DNA of 7,431 nt from Holophaga sp. (lineage in GTDB: Bacteria; Acidobacteriota; Holophagae; Holophagales; Holophagaceae). The stretch lies in contig JAUYES010000723.1 of NCBI GenBank assembly GCA_030691225.1, forward strand, positions 1-7,431, written 5' to 3'. Position 1 is the stretch's first letter; each line of letters opens with the position of its first letter. The notes below the pieces were generated by a model, which saw only the letters and a program-made list of their open reading frames with translations, ran no database searches and was not told the DNA's origin. The translations under genes were made by a program, and so were the position numbers. This document shows positions 6,162 to 7,431 of the stretch, one piece after another.

Positions 6162-6238
6162 GTGGGGGGACGGAGAGGCCGCGCAACAAGGGAAAAGATA
6201 GCATTTTCGGAGAGAACGCGGCCGCGCGGTCCCCCCAC
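6162..6238. repeat. Long nested inverted repeat directly after the 12S gene
   Basis: A perfect 10-bp arm GTGGGGGGAC (6162-6171) pairs with GTCCCCCCAC (6229-6238). Inside it, past a symmetric 5x5 internal loop, GGCCGCG (6177-6183) pairs with CGCGGCC (6217-6223). In the centre, GAAAA (6192-6196) pairs with TTTTC (6204-6208). The outer base is 8 bases from the 12S stop codon, so in the transcript it would form just after 12S and before the cupin. It could stabilise the 12S message, cause partial termination, or be a repeat element. No T tract is present. Confidence 0.5.
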
Positions 6239-6246
6239 CGTAATAG

Positions 6247-7431
6247 TTAGAGCGGCATGGTGGAATGCTTGCGCGGAGGATTGCTATCGCGCTTGTTTTG
6301 ACAGATCTTCAAGGCTTCGATGAGGCGAGGTCGGGTTTCGGAGGGATCGATGACATCGTCCAGATAGCCCCGCGCAGCGGCCACAAAGGGATTGGCGAAC
6401 TTCTCCTTGTAGGTCTCAATGAGTTCCGCACGTTTAGCAACGGGATCGGCGGCTTCCTGGAGTTCTTTGCGGAAGATGATATTCACGGCGCCTTCGGGGC
6501 CCATGACCGCGATTTCGCCCGTGGGCCACGCAATGTTGTAGTCGCCTCGGATGTGTTTGGAACTCATCACGTCATAGGCACCACCATAGGCCTTGCGCGT
6601 GATGACCGTGAGCTTAGGTACCGTGGCTTCGCAGTAGGCGTACAGTAGCTTCGCGCCGTGGATGATGATGCCATCGTGCTCTTGATGCACGCCGGGCATG
6701 AAGCCGGGCACATCCTCGAAGGTGATGATGGGGATATTGAAGGCATCGCAGAACCGCACGAAGCGGGCGGCTTTGACGGAGGCCTTGATATCGAGCACGC
6801 CCGCGAGAACCAGCGGCTGGTTGGCCACGATGCCCACCACGTTGCCGTCCATGCGCGCAAAACCGCAGATGATGTTTTGAGCGTAGGCGCCGTGGATTTC
6901 GAAGAAGTCGCCGTTATCGACAATCTTTGAAATGACATCGTGCATGTCGTAGGCCTTGCGCGGGTCATCGGGCACTACGGTATTGAGGCTCTGGTCGCGG
7001 CGATTGGGGTCATCACCGGTGTCTTGATGGGGTGCGTCTTCCATGTTGTTGGAAGGCAGGTAGGTCATCAGGGTGCGAATCTGCTCCAGCGCATCTTGTT
7101 CGTCTTCGCAGGCCAGATGGGCCACGCCGCTCTTGGTGGAATGAATGATGGCGCCGCCCAGATCATCCATGGAGACATCTTCGTGGGTGACCGTTTTGAC
7201 AACATCAGGGCCGGTGATGAACATGTGGCTGGTCTTTTTGACCATCACAATGAAATCCGTGAGGGCGGGGCTATACACTGCACCACCGGCGCAGGGGCCA
7301 AGGATGGCGCTGATTTGTGGCACTACGCCCGAAGCCAGCGTGTTGCGCAGAAAGATATCGGCGTAGGCGCCCAGGCTCACGACACCTTCCTGGATGCGAG
7401 CGCCACCGCTATCGTTGAGGCCGATGACCGG
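6247..7431 (-). CDS. Methylmalonyl-CoA carboxyltransferase 12S-type subunit (PccB/MmdA family), 5' end missing
   Basis: The last 394 residues of an acyl-CoA carboxyltransferase. The frame is open to the window edge, and about 120-130 N-terminal residues lie outside, judging by the family length of about 515-525. It uses CoA-bound substrate and carboxybiotin: in transcarboxylase, methylmalonyl-CoA gives CO2 to the biotin carrier and propionyl-CoA is released. Visible motifs, numbered from the first codon in view, are [12 protein letters not shown] at 6-17, [11 protein letters not shown] at 45-55, DDLGG and the nearby [17 protein letters not shown] in the C-terminal crotonase-like half, [15 protein letters not shown] near 278, and the family-typical [10 protein letters not shown] at the end. 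Neighbouring 5S and carrier genes favour a transcarboxylase role. Propionyl-CoA carboxylase beta or methylmalonyl-CoA decarboxylase alpha are the same family and cannot be fully excluded. Confidence 0.92.
   Translation of the reverse strand, partial: PVIGLNDSGGARIQEGVVSLGAYADIFLRNTLASGVVPQISAILGPCAGGAVYSPALTDFIVMVKKTSHMFITGPDVVKTVTHEDVSMDDLGGAIIHSTKSGVAHLACEDEQDALEQIRTLMTYLPSNNMEDAPHQDTGDDPNRRDQSLNTVVPDDPRKAYDMHDVISKIVDNGDFFEIHGAYAQNIICGFARMDGNVVGIVANQPLVLAGVLDIKASVKAARFVRFCDAFNIPIITFEDVPGFMPGVHQEHDGIIIHGAKLLYAYCEATVPKLTVITRKAYGGAYDVMSSKHIRGDYNIAWPTGEIAVMGPEGAVNIIFRKELQEAADPVAKRAELIETYKEKFANPFVAAARGYLDDVIDPSETRPRLIEALKICQNKRDSNPPRKHSTMPL

Noticed and set aside
6095..6238. N-terminal extension of the cupin frame up to an ATG at 6238
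   Set aside because: It would translate the GC-rich inverted repeat into a low-complexity Pro/Arg-rich stretch. The internal ATG at 6094 has a well-spaced GAGGA and starts a normal cupin.

Overview
This is a bacterial chromosomal window of moderate-to-high GC. It carries ordinary housekeeping and metabolic genes rather than a mobile or defence island. I saw no tRNA, rRNA, CRISPR array, insertion sequence or phage gene. The most distinctive content is a split methylmalonyl-CoA:pyruvate carboxyltransferase (transcarboxylase, Wood-Werkman cycle) gene set on the minus strand. With it come a PilZ/HEAT-like gene pair and an MscL with a C-terminal zinc ribbon. This fits an anaerobic or fermentative, propionate-metabolising, non-actinobacterial lineage. 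A Holophaga/Geothrix-like acidobacterium is my best guess, but that is inference from gene content only and weakly held.

Layout. (1) 1-198, plus strand: the 3' end of an unrecognised gene, whose tail overlaps the tail of cmk by 33 bp. (2) 166-822, minus: cmk, cytidylate kinase. (3) 823-922: divergent intergenic region. (4) 923-3707, plus: a co-directional run of a small PilZ (c-di-GMP-binding) protein, a 650-residue HEAT-like alpha-solenoid protein and mscL. The solenoid gene has an odd start: a perfect ribosome-binding site and ATG overlap the end of the PilZ gene but run into a stop after 14 codons, while the long frame begins at TTG. (5) 3708-3784: a strong hairpin between convergent mscL and the carboxylase operon. 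(6) 3785-7431, minus, read right to left: transcarboxylase 12S-type subunit (5' end outside the window), a 152-bp spacer with two multi-part hairpins, a small cupin, the 5S-type pyruvate/oxaloacetate carboxyltransferase subunit, and the 1.3S-type biotin carrier. The last three are tightly packed: 4 nt between cupin and 5S, and a TAATG overlap between 5S and carrier.

Functionally, the 12S subunit would move CO2 from methylmalonyl-CoA to the biotin on the carrier, and the 5S subunit from biotin to pyruvate. This links propionyl-CoA formation to oxaloacetate without ATP. The cupin between 12S and 5S has intact metal ligands and an unknown role. No membrane beta subunit of a sodium-pumping decarboxylase is visible, which favours transcarboxylase over a Na+ pump, but upstream genes are out of view. 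I found no convincing wholly new system. The points most worth a second look are the solenoid gene start, the structured spacer in the operon, and the embedded cupin.
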